Positions 10,549 through 20,552 of a DNA stretch of 64,000 bases are shown here, piece after piece. The notes under the pieces are model-generated. The model was not told the origin of the DNA and made no database searches. It was given only the letters and a program-made list of their open reading frames with translations. Positions within the stretch are counted from its first letter, which is position 1; each line of letters begins with the position of its first letter. The stretch lies in assembly GCA_934045075.1 (NCBI GenBank), contig OW203732.1:4381501-4445500 (forward strand). Reading direction: 5' to 3'. Position numbers and translations under genes: made by a program. The stretch is from Yponomeuta sedellus (taxonomy: Eukaryota > Arthropoda > Insecta > Lepidoptera > Yponomeutidae).

Positions 10549-10564
10549 AAGTCATTATTTGTAA

Positions 10565-10874
10565 TTTCTCCTCTTATTCTTCTTCTTCTATTCTTGGTCG
10601 CAATAAATGCATTTCTACTTTACTTTAATGCTCTTCTTTCGTCGTCGTTCCCTCATGATGACTGAGGAGCGCGATTATGGGTTGCTCGTTCCACAGAGAA
10701 CTGTTTTCTGCTTTGTAGACCGCCTGGAACACGCTGCCACCGGCTGCCGCTTTTTCCGTCTTCCGCTTTCAACCATCTTGTCGGTGGCCTTCTTCTGGAG
10801 CGTTTGCCATCCACTAGGGCCCTGTTAACATGCCTTAAATCCTGTTTTAAAACTCATAATTGATATAATTGATA
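10565..10874. other. No recognised feature
   Basis: The frame 10607-10828 has no family resemblance. Nothing else seen. Confidence 0.4.
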
Positions 10875-11120
10875 TGACGGCCTCGGTGGCGCAGCGGTTT
10901 GGCACGCTGATTGTAACACCGAAGGTCTCGGGTTCGATCCTCGGCTGGGTCTAACTAGGAAACGAACTTTTTTAGTTTGCCTCGGGTCTTGGATGTTATC
11001 TATGTATTTATTGTATTAGATATCGTCGAGTTAGCACCTATAACATAACTCATTTAATTGTACTTAGATGTAGACGGGCTAAAGAGATCTGTGTTAAATG
11101 TCCATGAATATTCATTTATT
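10875..11120 (+). mobile_element. tRNA-derived SINE family D
   Basis: Head with A box TGGCGCAGCGG and B box GGTTCGATCC, followed by CTAACTAGGAAACGAAC, CTCGGGTCTTGGATGTT and ATCGTCGAGTTAGCACC. A second copy lies at 50864-51130. It shares the A-box string with family S, but its body differs. Confidence 0.7.
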
Positions 11121-11464
11121 TATTTAAATTTCTATAAAAAAAAATCACACTATCAAATAGCTTAGCAGTTTAAATGGTTTATGGTAAAGGGAAAAACATA
11201 ACTACAACTTATTTAAACTGCGTAGAGACGTTGCAGGTTGATGATACGAAACTACTGTATACAGTATATACAAATGCGTGTTTTAAACCTAACACCAACG
11301 TATTTACAAGAATGAGTAAATAGCAATTCTGCGAAAATATTATAGATTTTAAAACGGCCGATTCGTTAGCGAGCTTTATCTGGACTGCCATCACCATAGC
11401 GACAGCCGGCTCGGTGCGCGCGCAATCGCACATGCGCGGTAGATCTTGAACCTGTGGCGTAGAG
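11121..11464. other. No recognised feature
   Basis: The minus-strand frame 11209-11433 shows no domain. Confidence 0.4.
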
Positions 11465-11477
11465 ATAATCTGCTTAT

Positions 11478-11607
11478 TTTAAAAACCTATTTAGAGGCTA
11501 AAAATTCCACCCATGCCGGGATTCCATTTAAAGTGGAATTTTTAGCCTCTAAATAGGTTTTTAAAATTTTCCTTAGCACGGGTTAGTGCATTAAAAATAA
11601 AAATAGT
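11478..11607 (+). mobile_element. Family T, palindromic copy
   Basis: 130 bp between two copies of ATAATCTGCTTAT (11465-11477, 11608-11620). The left arm TTTAAAAACCTATTTAGAGG.. and right arm ..CCTCTAAATAGGTTTTTAAA are inverted copies meeting at CCATTTAAAGTGG. The right arm continues to the tail TTAGTGCATT, AAAAATAAAAATAG. Most of the tRNA-like head is lost at the centre. Confidence 0.8.
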
Positions 11608-11683
11608 ATAATCTGCTTATGTTAGGAGTATTTTAATGAATATTTTGTAATTATGACAGATAGATTTTTCACTGTATAAGTAC

Positions 11684-11868
11684 ATAATTAAAACTGTTTT
11701 TATACGGATTTATGCTCGCTTATTACATTTTTACAATTTTCCAACGTTTCGGCACTTTTTCAGGTGCCGTGGTCCCGGATGACGGCACCTGAAAAAGTGC
11801 CGAAACGTTGGAAAATTGTAAAAATGTAATAAACGAGCATAAATCCGTATAAAAACAGTTTTAATTAT
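11684..11868. mobile_element. Foldback MITE, near-perfect palindrome (P1)
   Basis: 185 bp. Arms of about 85 bp starting ATAATTAAAACTG are inverted copies with a single mismatch (CTCGCTTATT against CTCGTTTATT). The centre is GTGGTCCCGGATGA. It has the motif CCAACGTTTCGGCAC and resembles P2-P4 in layout (ACGTTTCGGC near the centre) but is a separate family. No coding capacity. Confidence 0.8.
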
Positions 11869-11974
11869 GTCTACTGCTCGTGTTAACCTTAGAAAATACT
11901 GTACAAGTAAATTTTTCTTTAAGTACTAAATTACACATCACACCCAGAGCCATTTGACCCAAACTTTTTAAGTC

Positions 11975-12225
11975 GTCGTCGTCGTCAGGCTATACTAGTC
12001 CACTGCTGTACATAGCCCTCCCCTAAAGAGCGCCACGTTGTGCTATAATAGGGGCTAATGCCCATAATCCCCACGCTGGGCATGCGGGTTAGGGATTGCA
12101 GTTCGGTGGAATTGTACTGCAGGGGGCGCTGCTGCCCACCTCCGGTTTGTGTCCCTTAGTCGCCTTTTACAACACCCGCGGGAAGAATTGGGTTGGTGCT
12201 ATTCTCTAGGCCGACACCACGCAGC
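11975..12225 (-). mobile_element. SINE family G
   Basis: 251 bp flanked by AACTTTTTAAGTC (11962-11974) and AACTTTGTAAGTC (12226-12238), a 13-bp TSD with one change. The (GAC)n tail is at the left on this strand. Confidence 0.75.
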
Positions 12226-12238
12226 AACTTTGTAAGTC

Positions 12239-12544
12239 ATTTATTTTATTTAACTCTTACTGCACTAGACATACAGATTACATTCTCTCAAAGGACTTCG
12301 TTTCACTCGCAGTTCTCATGGTAAATTTAAAGTCCACTCGAGGGTCTTTCTGACCTTTGCATAAGATCGAAAATCCGATGACAGGTTTCGGTGGGAGTGG
12401 AAGCCCAACGAAGTTCGCTTGTAACTCAGAGGCAGCCGCGAGCGATTCGGCTCGTTGCAAGCGATCTTTATGCAATATTAATTAATACTGTGGTGTGTGA
12501 CTCCTGCTGTAAAAGGGAACTATGTGTCCACGAAAGCATATATT
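12239..12544. other. No recognised feature
   Basis: Moderately GC-balanced, with no repeat or coding match recognised. Confidence 0.35.
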
Positions 12545-12803
12545 TTTTTATTGCTGCAACTAAGGCCCAGGTTCGATTTCCAATGAGGACTTTGTTTTCC
12601 TAGTTAGGTACCGTGAATTTATAGTAGTAATACCATGACCACCACCAATCGGTAACGATGAAGGAAAACATCATGAGAAAACCTGAGGTATCTATTCAAA
12701 GCGCACAGGTGCTTGAAATTGCCAATCCGTGGTGGGCACGCGCGGTAATTTTACCCATTCTCTCTCTGAGAGAGGGCCTGTTCCTTGCAGTGGGACGTCA
12801 ATA
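12545..12803 (+). repeat. SINE family B, degenerate head
   Basis: A worn B box (AGGTTCGATTTCC), the body ATAGTAGTAATACCATGACC, then GTGCTTGAAATTGCCAATCC and GAGAGAGGGCCTG toward the 3' end TGCAGTGGGACGT. Confidence 0.55.
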
Positions 12804-12816
12804 AGCTACACAAAAA

Positions 12817-12891
12817 AATGGTTAAATTTTCGAAAGAAAAGCATTCTTGTACAATGTAAAAGAATGCTCTTCTGTCGAAAATTGAACCATT
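12817..12891. other. 75-nt imperfect hairpin, pre-miRNA-like
   Basis: Arms of 32 nt (12817-12848 and 12860-12891) pair with only three mismatches around an 11-nt loop GTACAATGTAA. Both arms include AAGCATTCTT- or AGAATGCTCTTC-type sequence. Size, loop and scattered mismatches are like an insect pre-miRNA, but a tiny palindromic MITE gives the same picture. Transcription is unknown. Confidence 0.4.
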
Positions 12892-12909
12892 TTGAATGTA
12901 GAATCTATA

Positions 12910-13088
12910 TCTATATATAAAAATGAATCGCTGAATGTGTTGGTAAGCGCAAATCTCGGGAACAGCTGAACCGATTTTGCGAATTCTTTTTTTGGAATAT
13001 TCCTTGAAGTACGAGGGTGATTCTTACGGAGAGAAAAAAAAATAAAGAATCGACCGTTAGGTGGTACGAAGTTCGCTTGGTCAGCTAG
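12910..13088 (+). mobile_element. Helitron-like non-autonomous unit 1
   Basis: Starts TC (TCTATATATAAAAATGAATC), contains AATGTGTTGGTAAGCGC and GAATATTCCTTGAAGTACG, and ends CGAAGTTCGCTTGGTCAGCTAG followed by T. A TC start and CTAG end with a short hairpin (CGAAGTTCG) just inside are Helitron-like. There are no terminal inverted repeats. Confidence 0.5.
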
Positions 13089-13481
13089 TTAATACAATAA
13101 AAAATATGTTAAAGCCTATACGCCCCACAGTAAAGCATAGACATTCTCATAGAGGGGCAACCACTTTGGGATCTTTTGGGCTTTGCCGCAGTCGAATTAT
13201 TTTGGCAGCTTATTAAGTATAAACATTATATTTCATTGCTGCTCTGAAGTTTCACAAAGCGGCGGGTATTATCTTCTGGGCAGTGTTTGACAAAACTACG
13301 ATCCAAAGTTTAAAATGACAATTCAATGTGCAATGCACTGCCGAGTCTTCCCTTCCTACTTCTTGAACAGTAGATTAATCTACTTTACAATGTGTATCGA
13401 ATTGTTGATGATATGAAGCAGGAGTCTGAAGGCATGACCCAGCGCTTTTAGAGGCTTTAGGTCTAAAGAAACTCATCAAGT
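13089..13481. other. No recognised feature
   Basis: Nothing recognised on either strand. Confidence 0.35.
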
Positions 13482-13712
13482 TGTAGCGGTGCAAAGCTCT
13501 ATACACCGTTTTTTATGTTTCTTTAATTCTGTCCATAAAATTACGTCACCTATTTAAGAGATTTCCTAGATTTTTTGGCAATACAACTTTACATTTCAAA
13601 CAGACCCGACTACATAAAGCGTTCTTTACCTGCTTGTTCGGTTCTTTATCAAGTTTCCTGCTTATATTATAAATAAAATAAAACACAGAGTTGAACTCGA
13701 TCAAATTTATCT
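13482..13712 (+). repeat. LTR-like fragment
   Basis: Begins TGTAGCGGTGCAAAG and keeps the order seen at 20553: ACACCGTTTTTTATGTTTCT, a block with ACGTCAC, CAACTTTACA, TACCTGCTTGTTCGG and an AATAAA-type signal before ACACAGAGTTGAACTCGATC. Its right end is cut by a Helitron-like unit at 13713. No primer-binding site remains. Confidence 0.45.
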
Positions 13713-13888
13713 TCTATAATATAAAAATGAGTCACTGAATGTGTTAACAAGCGCAAATTTCGAGAACAGCTGAACCGATTACGCTAATTAATTTTGTAGA
13801 ATATTCCTTGAACTACGAGGATGGTTCTTATGAAGAGCAAAATAAAAAATCGACTGTTAGGCGGTATGAAGTTCGCTGGATCAACTAG
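13713..13888 (+). mobile_element. Helitron-like non-autonomous unit 2
   Basis: TCTATAATATAAAAATGAG at the start and GTTCGCTGGATCAACTAG at the end. It matches units 1, 3 and 4 throughout and lies directly on the LTR-like fragment. Confidence 0.5.
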
Positions 13889-14429
13889 TTATGTATAAAA
13901 ACGTTATACAACTTCACAAAGTGGGCTTCCGAGACGAAAGAAGAACAACATTGGTTCGTAAATCTCTTCGCCATCGAGTCCAACACAAGCCCACGGTACC
14001 CCGTCACAGTTTACGAGCCACGGAGCAACCCAAAGGCTGGCATTATTTGTGGTTAAGCCCGTGCCATTCATGCATATCGTAAAGTACGAGGCAGCGTGTT
14101 TGCCCAGCCGCCACGCGCCAGTTGTGTTAATTTACGCCGACAAATGGCGAGTTTTAGTACCGAAGCGTCTATGGCTGTTCAGCTAAAAAGCTGTGGCACC
14201 TAAAGGACGCTCAAGGCTACGGAGATAGGCTAAGGAGTTTTGCTACAATGGAGGCCGGCCTGCACCAATTCTTAAGTGTCAATTATGTGTAGTTATTTAT
14301 TCAATTATGTGGCCAATTAATTTAAATTTTGTATGAAGAGATTTCTTCTTCTTTCGTTCGTGGTGACATCTCATATCGGAGATCGTAACTCTTAATAGTA
14401 GTTCTTATTGATTCGCGATACTCATACGT
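13889..14429. other. No recognised feature
   Basis: Somewhat GC-richer than average at 13980-14260, without a recognisable exon. The frame 13891-14082 shows no domain. Confidence 0.35.
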
Positions 14430-14712
14430 AGTTATATATTAAACGGGTCAAATCGCGATTATTTATTATGTAAAACGTAATTACCTTATTTCCCGACGTT
14501 TCGGCAGCGTTACAGTTGCCGTGGTCTCGGGTAGACTGAAGTGGGCAGTACAATTAATTATTGTGGGTAGACACTTTTAATTTTTCGCAGTTACACTCGC
14601 CACTTCAGTCCACATGAGACCACGGCAACTGTAACGCTTCCGAAACGTCGGGAAATAAGGTAATTACGTTTTACCTAATAAATAGTTGCGATTAGACCGT
14701 TTAATACATAAC
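14430..14712. mobile_element. Foldback MITE (P2)
   Basis: Arms of about 100 bp, from AGTTATATATTAAACGG to its inverse CCGTTTAATACATAACT. Each includes TAAAACGTAATTACCTTATT and CCCGACGTTTCGG. The inner segment carries a second inverted pair (GGTCTCGGGTAGACTGAAGT against GGACTGAAGTGG in reverse). Relatives are at 25706 and 54585. Confidence 0.7.
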
Positions 14713-14924
14713 TTTGTAACTCGTGATGTTGCGTAATGATTTTACAAAGGCCTCCTCTAGTTATTTCCATTACTTATGGCTTTGTTCCACGCATCTTCAA
14801 TTTGGTCCTCTATCTTCTATTCTGACCTGTTAGGTGGCGTGTTAGTAACGTCCTTGCCTGGTTACCATAGCACGTGGCATCCTAGTTTGTGTCGAAGCTC
14901 TTTAATCACATAAAAATTGAATTA

Positions 14925-15113
14925 TCTATAATATAAAAATGAATCGCTGAATGTGTTGGTAAGCGCAAATCTCGAGAGCAGCTGAGCCGATTGCGCTATT
15001 TTTTTTTTTGTTTAGAATATTCCTTGAAGTACGAAGATGGTTCTTACGGAGAGAAATATAAAAAAAGTAACGAATCGACTGTTAGGCGGTACGAAGTTCG
15101 CTGGGTCAGCTAG
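14925..15113 (+). mobile_element. Helitron-like non-autonomous unit 3
   Basis: TCTATAATATAAAAATGAAT to GGGTCAGCTAG. It abuts the next unit with no spacer. Confidence 0.55.
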
Positions 15114-15296
15114 TCTATAATATGAAAATGAATCGCTGAATGTGTTGGTAAGCGCAAATCTCGAGAGCAGCTAAACCGATTTCGCTAATTATTTTTTTAG
15201 AATATTCCTTGAAGTACGTGAATGATTCTTTTACGGAGAGAAAAAAAAATTGAAGAATCGACTGTTAGGCGGTACGAAGTTCGCTGGGTCAGCGAG
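15114..15296 (+). mobile_element. Helitron-like non-autonomous unit 4
   Basis: TCTATAATATGAAAATGAAT to GGGTCAGCGAG. It starts at the base after unit 3 ends, giving a head-to-tail pair. Confidence 0.55.
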
Positions 15297-15548
15297 TTTC
15301 ATATAAAAAGTAAAGCAATTTCGGTGTTCGTCTCATAGCAAAAGTTTTTTGTAGGTTTTGATGAGTAATCTAATTTAAGTTTCAACGGACATTCTCTAAG
15401 CAGCCTGTATAGACCATGTCTTTAATTAATGCGTCCTTTTATTTGAATTGCATATGAACCGAGTGACAAGTAGGTAGGTACAGCCAGTAATTAATTAATT
15501 TTGAGGTCAGTTTAAATGAGGATAAAGGTTCGGTGAAACATTAAACAC

Positions 15549-15601
15549 AAACGGCTGGCTGCTGAAATGCTATATTTAAGCATCTCAGCAGCCAGCCGTT
15601 T
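15549..15601. other. 53-nt hairpin, 23-bp stem
   Basis: Arms AAACGGCTGGCTGCTG.. and ..CAGCAGCCAGCCGTTT pair over 23 bp with one mismatch, loop ATATTTA. Weak inverted similarity extends outward (GGTTCGGTGAAAC against CCGTGAACC), so a small palindromic MITE is the simplest reading. Confidence 0.6.
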
Positions 15602-15881
15602 CTGGAGTTTAAATACAGCCTACCGTGAACCGATAATGAATCGGTAGCAAGCAATGGACTGCAGACTGCACCTCTTTTGGTACCGGGTGAGCGCTTTATC
15701 TGTAGACTCCTTATCATATGTAACGCTGGACGGTGACTTTCAGCGGTTCACAGGTCTCGGATGAAAGTTCCATATTTCAGCGGTAGATTCTATGAAGAGG
15801 GCGTAAAGTTTCATGATATTTGAAAAGAAAGCAAGACACTTTTTCAGACATTTCATCCTATTGAGACGTAAATCTATGTAT

Positions 15882-16192
15882 TTAAAAACCTATTTAGAAG
15901 CTAAAAATTTCACCCATGCCGGGATTCGGACCCGCAACCTCTGGCTATCCGTGCCAGCGCTCTACCAATTGAGCCAATGGGCGACTCACGGCATCAGTGA
16001 AATTTCGAACCTCTTTTACACTATTCTCTGTATTACGTACATAGTCGCCCATTGGCTCAATTGGTAGAGCGCTGGCACGGATAGCCAGAGGTTGCGGGTT
16101 CGAATCCCGGCATGGGTGAAATTTTTAGCCTCTAAATAGGTTTTTAAATTTGTTCCTTAGCACGGGTTAGTGCATTAAAAATAAAAATAGTA
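15882..16192 (+). mobile_element. Family T, large palindrome with two tRNA-like arms
   Basis: 311 bp between AAATCTATGTAT copies (15870-15881, 16193-16204). The left arm is an inverted head and the right arm is head, B box GGTTCGAATCC and tail. Both arms carry the same variants, unlike most other copies: GAGGTTGCGGG instead of GAGGTCGCGGG, ATTGGCTCAATTGGTAGAGC instead of ATTAGCTCAGTTGGAAAGAG. Confidence 0.85.
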
Positions 16193-16423
16193 AAATCTAT
16201 GTATGTTATATATTGTGAGAAATGTCATAATCATAACTATGGGTATTTTTCTTTTTATGTATCCTCCATAATATAGGTGCAGTGCAGGGCAAAGCCATCG
16301 CCTGATGATCTTGATCTTGCCGGAGTGGTCAGAGGTGGCAAATGAGCGAAAATCTTGGTCATTTCATTATGAAACTAATATTTTTTACTCTTATCCATTT
16401 GCATCAATCGACACGGACAATAG

Positions 16424-16640
16424 TCGTCGTCAGGCTATACTAGTCCACTGCTGGACATAGCCGCAGGGTAACGACCATAATCCCCACGCTGGGCATGCGG
16501 GTTGGGAATCGCAGTTTGGTGGAATTGTACTGCAGGGGGCGCTGCTGCCACCCGCCGGTTTGTGTTCCTTAGTCGCCTTATACGACACCCGCGGGAAGAA
16601 TTGGGTTGGTGCTATTCTTTAGGCCGACACCACACAGCAC
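16424..16640 (-). mobile_element. SINE family G, internally shortened
   Basis: GTCGTCGTCAGGCTATACTA to GCCGACACCACACAGCAC, missing the short AAAGAGCGCCACGTTGTGC part. No clear TSD. Confidence 0.65.
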
Positions 16641-17082
16641 TATAACTAGAAAAAAAATCTACAACAACAGAAGTAAATTATTGATTTTTTTATTGTTTAC
16701 CGACAATAGATCCTCTTTGAGCTGAAACGCCTATACAAAGTAGACCAACCCTTCCGGTGGCCAACTTGCGAACTTCTGTGACTAAATACGACTCTCACAG
16801 TGCCAACACATTATTCACAGATTGCAAATAATAGCAAATAAATAGATTAAAAACATAATTTTAAATAGGTCTTTGCTGAACAATAGATTACAAGAATCGC
16901 TATAATTGTATACAAAGAAGTGAAAATGTATGTATTTATATGAAAGAGCACACGTTACAGATGATATAGTAAGCCCCCACAAAAGCAATTGCTTGGTTTG
17001 ACTGATATATTACAAAACCTCTTAACAAGCAATTGCAGTCAATATTAGACACACCGACACACGTTGAATAAATTGTTACATG
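16641..17082. other. No recognised feature
   Basis: Contains spaced inverted copies of CAAGCAATTG (about 16985-17036). Otherwise nothing. Confidence 0.35.
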
Positions 17083-17085
17083 TTA

Positions 17086-17752
17086 AGCCGCGTTTTCACG
17101 GTCTCAGTGGACTCAGACCGGGTTTACTAAGATGACTACTAAGATGCTACTCCTATCGAGTATACTGTCCATTTTACTGCACTCGTATCAAAACGCTAAC
17201 TCGGGCCGCACTCTACTCATCTTAGTTGACTTTGATGCAACAACAAAAACAAAATGGCGTCTTCGCAAGAAATTCCTTTGCCACGTAGAAGAAAGTGGTC
17301 AGAAAGAGATAATTTGCAGTGTGTGGAGCTTTACGAAAGTGAAGAAGTATAGTGGAATGTTTTTTAACGTGGCTGCATCTTCCGTTTTTACTTATCGAAT
17401 AAAATTATTCGAAGCACCTAGTTGGTCACGCCTTAAAATCCATTTACGTGACAAATTTTTCTTCTTTTTTATCCTGCTGCTGTTGCTGCTCGACGATAAG
17501 CATATCTGCCATCACTTCTATGCCTTTCAGCAGTAAATCGGTCATTTCAAAACTTTTTCAAAGTTTTTCAAGTTTTCATAGAGTTTTGCTTGACAGTAGC
17601 CGCTGACCACAGGCAACTAAGCGCGTTTAAAAATGAATAAAAATCCATATCCACTAAAATGTGTGTAAACTACTATCCGAGTGGCTTACAGTTTTAGTTG
17701 ACTAAAGAAGACCCACTCGGTTTGAGTCAACTAACTCCGTGAAAACGCGGCT
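17086..17752 (+). mobile_element. PIF/Harbinger-type DNA element
   Basis: 667 bp with termini AGCCGCGTTTTCACGG and its exact inverse CCGTGAAAACGCGGCT, flanked by TTA on both sides (17083-17085, 17753-17755). A 3-bp TWA target and short inverted ends are typical of PIF/Harbinger. Inside, ATG at 17254 opens 32 codons (MASSQEIPLPRRRKWSERDN then LQCVELYESEEV) before a stop. This resembles the start of a MADF- or Myb-like accessory protein of such elements, but the match is short. No DDE transposase is visible, so it is non-autonomous. Confidence 0.65.
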
Positions 17753-17755
17753 TTA

Positions 17756-17994
17756 TTTCTCAACTAACTTCGTTCGCCTTTAATGGATTCGCAAAGTAGT
17801 TGACGCTAAGTAAATACTAGTAAAATCTGGTCTTATAGCATTATGGCATTTTATGATAGGATTAAATTAGACCCCTGACAGTGGGCTGAGCGTGAAGCGA
17901 TTGAATTTTACGACGCGTCATCTGTATGATGAAAGGACTGACGCTTGGGTCTTAGTTATAATGTTGCGTTTAGACTGTTCAAGTCCAGCCCTCC
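17756..17994. other. No recognised feature
   Basis: Nothing recognised. Confidence 0.35.
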
Positions 17995-18150
17995 TTGTAA
18001 CAAGATAAGATGCGAGAGGTTCCGGGTTCGAACCCCAACTTGGAGACAAAAATTCCAGATCATGAATGTTTACATTTTTGTGATGTCGCTGTTTCTGGTT
18101 CCCACGATACGGAGTATCCTAGTTTGAGGCCATAAGCAATGTATGTTATG
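17995..18150 (+). repeat. SINE family S, head truncated
   Basis: From AGATAAGATGCGAGAGG through B box GGTTCGAACCC and GTTTACATTTTTGTGATGTC to CATAAGCAATGTATG. Confidence 0.6.
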
Positions 18151-18555
18151 TTATATTTTTTTAACTACTTACCAAAACACACATTTATACATTTGGGTGA
18201 AATGAGCACTAAAAAAACAAAGGCAGAGTCAAAAAATTGCTAAATTAAATCTTATTGACTAACTAAATAACACTTATCTATTTAGGCGCTAAACATTTTT
18301 TAAAATATGAATTTAATGATGCGTCATTAAGGGTCAGTAGTCCTAAAACATGCAAAAATAAATTAATTTTGAAATAGACTAATTAAATATTTATATTTAT
18401 TTAGTAAACTTAACCATATCTAGAGTAGAATATTATTTAAACACTACAATATACGTGTGTATAAAATTCCTTCAATTTTGGTTCAACTACCGCGATCTAA
18501 TTTTATTTTGTGTGATTTAGACACATTGAGTGATTATTATTAATATTAATTCCCT
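18151..18555. other. No recognised feature
   Basis: AT-rich. Confidence 0.4.
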
Positions 18556-18635
18556 ACTGCACAAATGATAACGTACAAAAGGAGGACTTAATGCCAATTG
18601 CATTTTCTACCAGTGAACCCGCAGGAGGTACAGGT
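18556..18635 (-). repeat. LINE-tail-like fragment
   Basis: ACTTAATGCCAATTGCATTT and CTACCAGTGAACCCGCAGGA match 30398-30450 closely. It is a related variant of Z. Confidence 0.4.
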
Positions 18636-18898
18636 GTTCTACCAAGAATGTTTGCCTCTTTGGCCGAATGCTTGTTTTAGCCATTTCAGTGTAAATGCGA
18701 CCAAACCGCTGCTTACAAAGCCATTTGGTCATATAACCGGTCATTTTGCTGTGTGCAACCAATGTTTATGGGACCTCTGGGGACCACACAAGTAGAACCT
18801 TGATAGGCGTTTGTTTAACGAAAGCATTTTGCAGCACCAGGTCTTTTATCGGTGGCCGTGATAGAATATAAATATCGCACTATTTTTTTGAGATTTTA

Positions 18899-18960
18899 TC
18901 AGCGGTGGTTCCTTAGGGAAGAGACCCGTGCCCCTCGGTGGGGACAAAATGGGTTGATGG
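18899..18960 (+). repeat. 5S-SINE (F) 3' end fragment
   Basis: GGGAAGAGACCCGTGCCCC and GTGGGGACAAAATGGGTTG are the end of F, followed by a (GATGGT)n stretch. Confidence 0.5.
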
Positions 18961-19141
18961 TGATGGTGATGATAAGCGGTGGTGTCCAAAGACCAGGGTT
19001 TGCCACGAACATAACAAACCTCGTTCGGATCATCAACATTAATTGGTAAAAGAAATCTCTCCGGTGAAGGTAGATAAAAGGCCCGTAACGGTAATGTAAC
19101 GAAATACACACAATCAAAATAAAAATACACTGATGCAATTG

Positions 19142-19415
19142 CGCTGGAGGTCTAGTGATTGGAATCAATCACAACAGCAAGGACGATCAGGTTCTGGATG
19201 GGTGACCATCCCGTGGCTACCGCTTGTGGCACTATATTGGTATGCTTCCGTGCGTCACAAGAATCGTTTCAAAGGCGTTTTGGCAGCTTTAGAACTTCTG
19301 AAAATAAGGCCCGCCACTGCCTTACTGCCCACCGTAGTGAAGTATGGCCTAATCTTCTTGCGATTCAGGAAGAGATCCGTACCCCAGCAGTGGGGACATG
19401 CAAAGAGTTGACATT
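19142..19415 (+). repeat. 5S-SINE (F), diverged
   Basis: Retains GTGATTGGAATCAATCAC, the C-box-like GGATGGGTGACC, TTCCGTGCGTCACAAG and the 3' part to CAGTGGGGACATGCAAAG. Confidence 0.65.
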
Positions 19416-19604
19416 AATGTGGTTATATAAGCTTACAGTTTTTTAATGTGGTTTTATAAGCTAACAGTTTTTTCTGTTATTGTAGTAGGTAATTGTCGTA
19501 ACTGTAGTAAGTACTAAGTTTAGCTCACGGAACCAGCCTGGCTACCCATAGTTTTGTTTGCAACAAATAAATAATCTAATATATAATAAATAATTTAATA
19601 TTCT

Positions 19605-19692
19605 CAGTTGAGAGGTCGTGGGTTCGAATCCCGGCATGAACCAATGACTTTCTTTTCTAAGTTATGCACAGTTGTGAAGTTATAGTAAGTTA
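19605..19692 (+). repeat. SINE family B, head fragment
   Basis: GAGGTCGTGGGTTCGAATCC, then CGGCATGAACCAATGAC and CTAAGTTATGCACAGTTG. The body is lost after about 90 bp. Confidence 0.55.
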
Positions 19693-20336
19693 CAGTTATT
19701 AATAAGAAAAAGCTTTCTACTACAGATTGTTTATGCAAATAATATCAAATTAATCTCTCAATCATGTTAATAGTACTTTTGAAGACCAATGGCTTCAGTG
19801 AATTAATTTACATTCTTCCTAATAGTCTGAAATTGCTAACTCCATTTCTAACAACGTTTTAATTACGGAGCACTTGGGGTTTATAAGCTCATTAGAGTCA
19901 CATAAACACAAATTATACGTAGCAGAAACTCAAAATCGGAGACAGGGAATGTTTACTGAAACTTCTAATTAAACTATTAGATGGTAGGTATGTCAATTAG
20001 CTCTAATCCGACATGGCATTAATTACTCTCATAAAAGAGGTATTTCGCGTATATTGGACAGCACCTTTTTATTTGTGAACATTATTCAATTGAGTTGATT
20101 GATTAAAGAAGACGTTTATTCAAATAAAAATACAAAAAAAATGCAGAAGTTGATTTCTGCCAAACTGCATAATAGTTTGTTGGCCGATGTTCTTGGTTTG
20201 ACAATTTAAAGTACTGTTCTATGCTATACAATTATTATAAAAGATATTTAAGGACTCCCTACACACTACCCTCTTGTCCGCCCTACGCCTAAAGCTTGGG
20301 TTCGGTCCGTCACATGACATTGCCACAAACAAGATA
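19693..20336. other. No recognised feature
   Basis: AT-rich, nothing recognised. Confidence 0.4.
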
Positions 20337-20470
20337 AGATAAGATAAGAATATCCTTTATTGTACACCAGACCACATATTATACAACATGTAAGGATACA
20401 AAGTATTATTGGCGGCCTAATTGCTTAAAAACAATTTCTTCCAGACAACCTTATGACCAAGAGTCAAGAG
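20337..20470 (-). repeat. LINE-tail-like repeat, family Z
   Basis: A GATAA repeat, then ATCCTTTATTGTACACCAGA and TTGGCGGCCTAATTGC. Confidence 0.5.
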
Positions 20471-20552
20471 TCGAGGTGTCAAATACCTCAGGGCTTGAAA
20501 TTGCCAATCCGTGGTGGGCAGACGTGGTAATTAAGCCCAGAGAGTATAGGCC
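20471..20552 (+). repeat. SINE family B, 3' fragment
   Basis: AAATACCTCAGGGCTTGAAA, TTGCCAATCCGTGGTGGGC and GAGAGTATAGGCC. It stops exactly where the LTR-like sequence begins. Confidence 0.5.

Noticed and set aside
17132..17536. 134-codon frame with a Leu-rich end
   Set aside because: Lies inside a Harbinger-type element, ends in poly-Phe/Leu from low-complexity DNA, and overlaps a better short start at 17254 in another frame.
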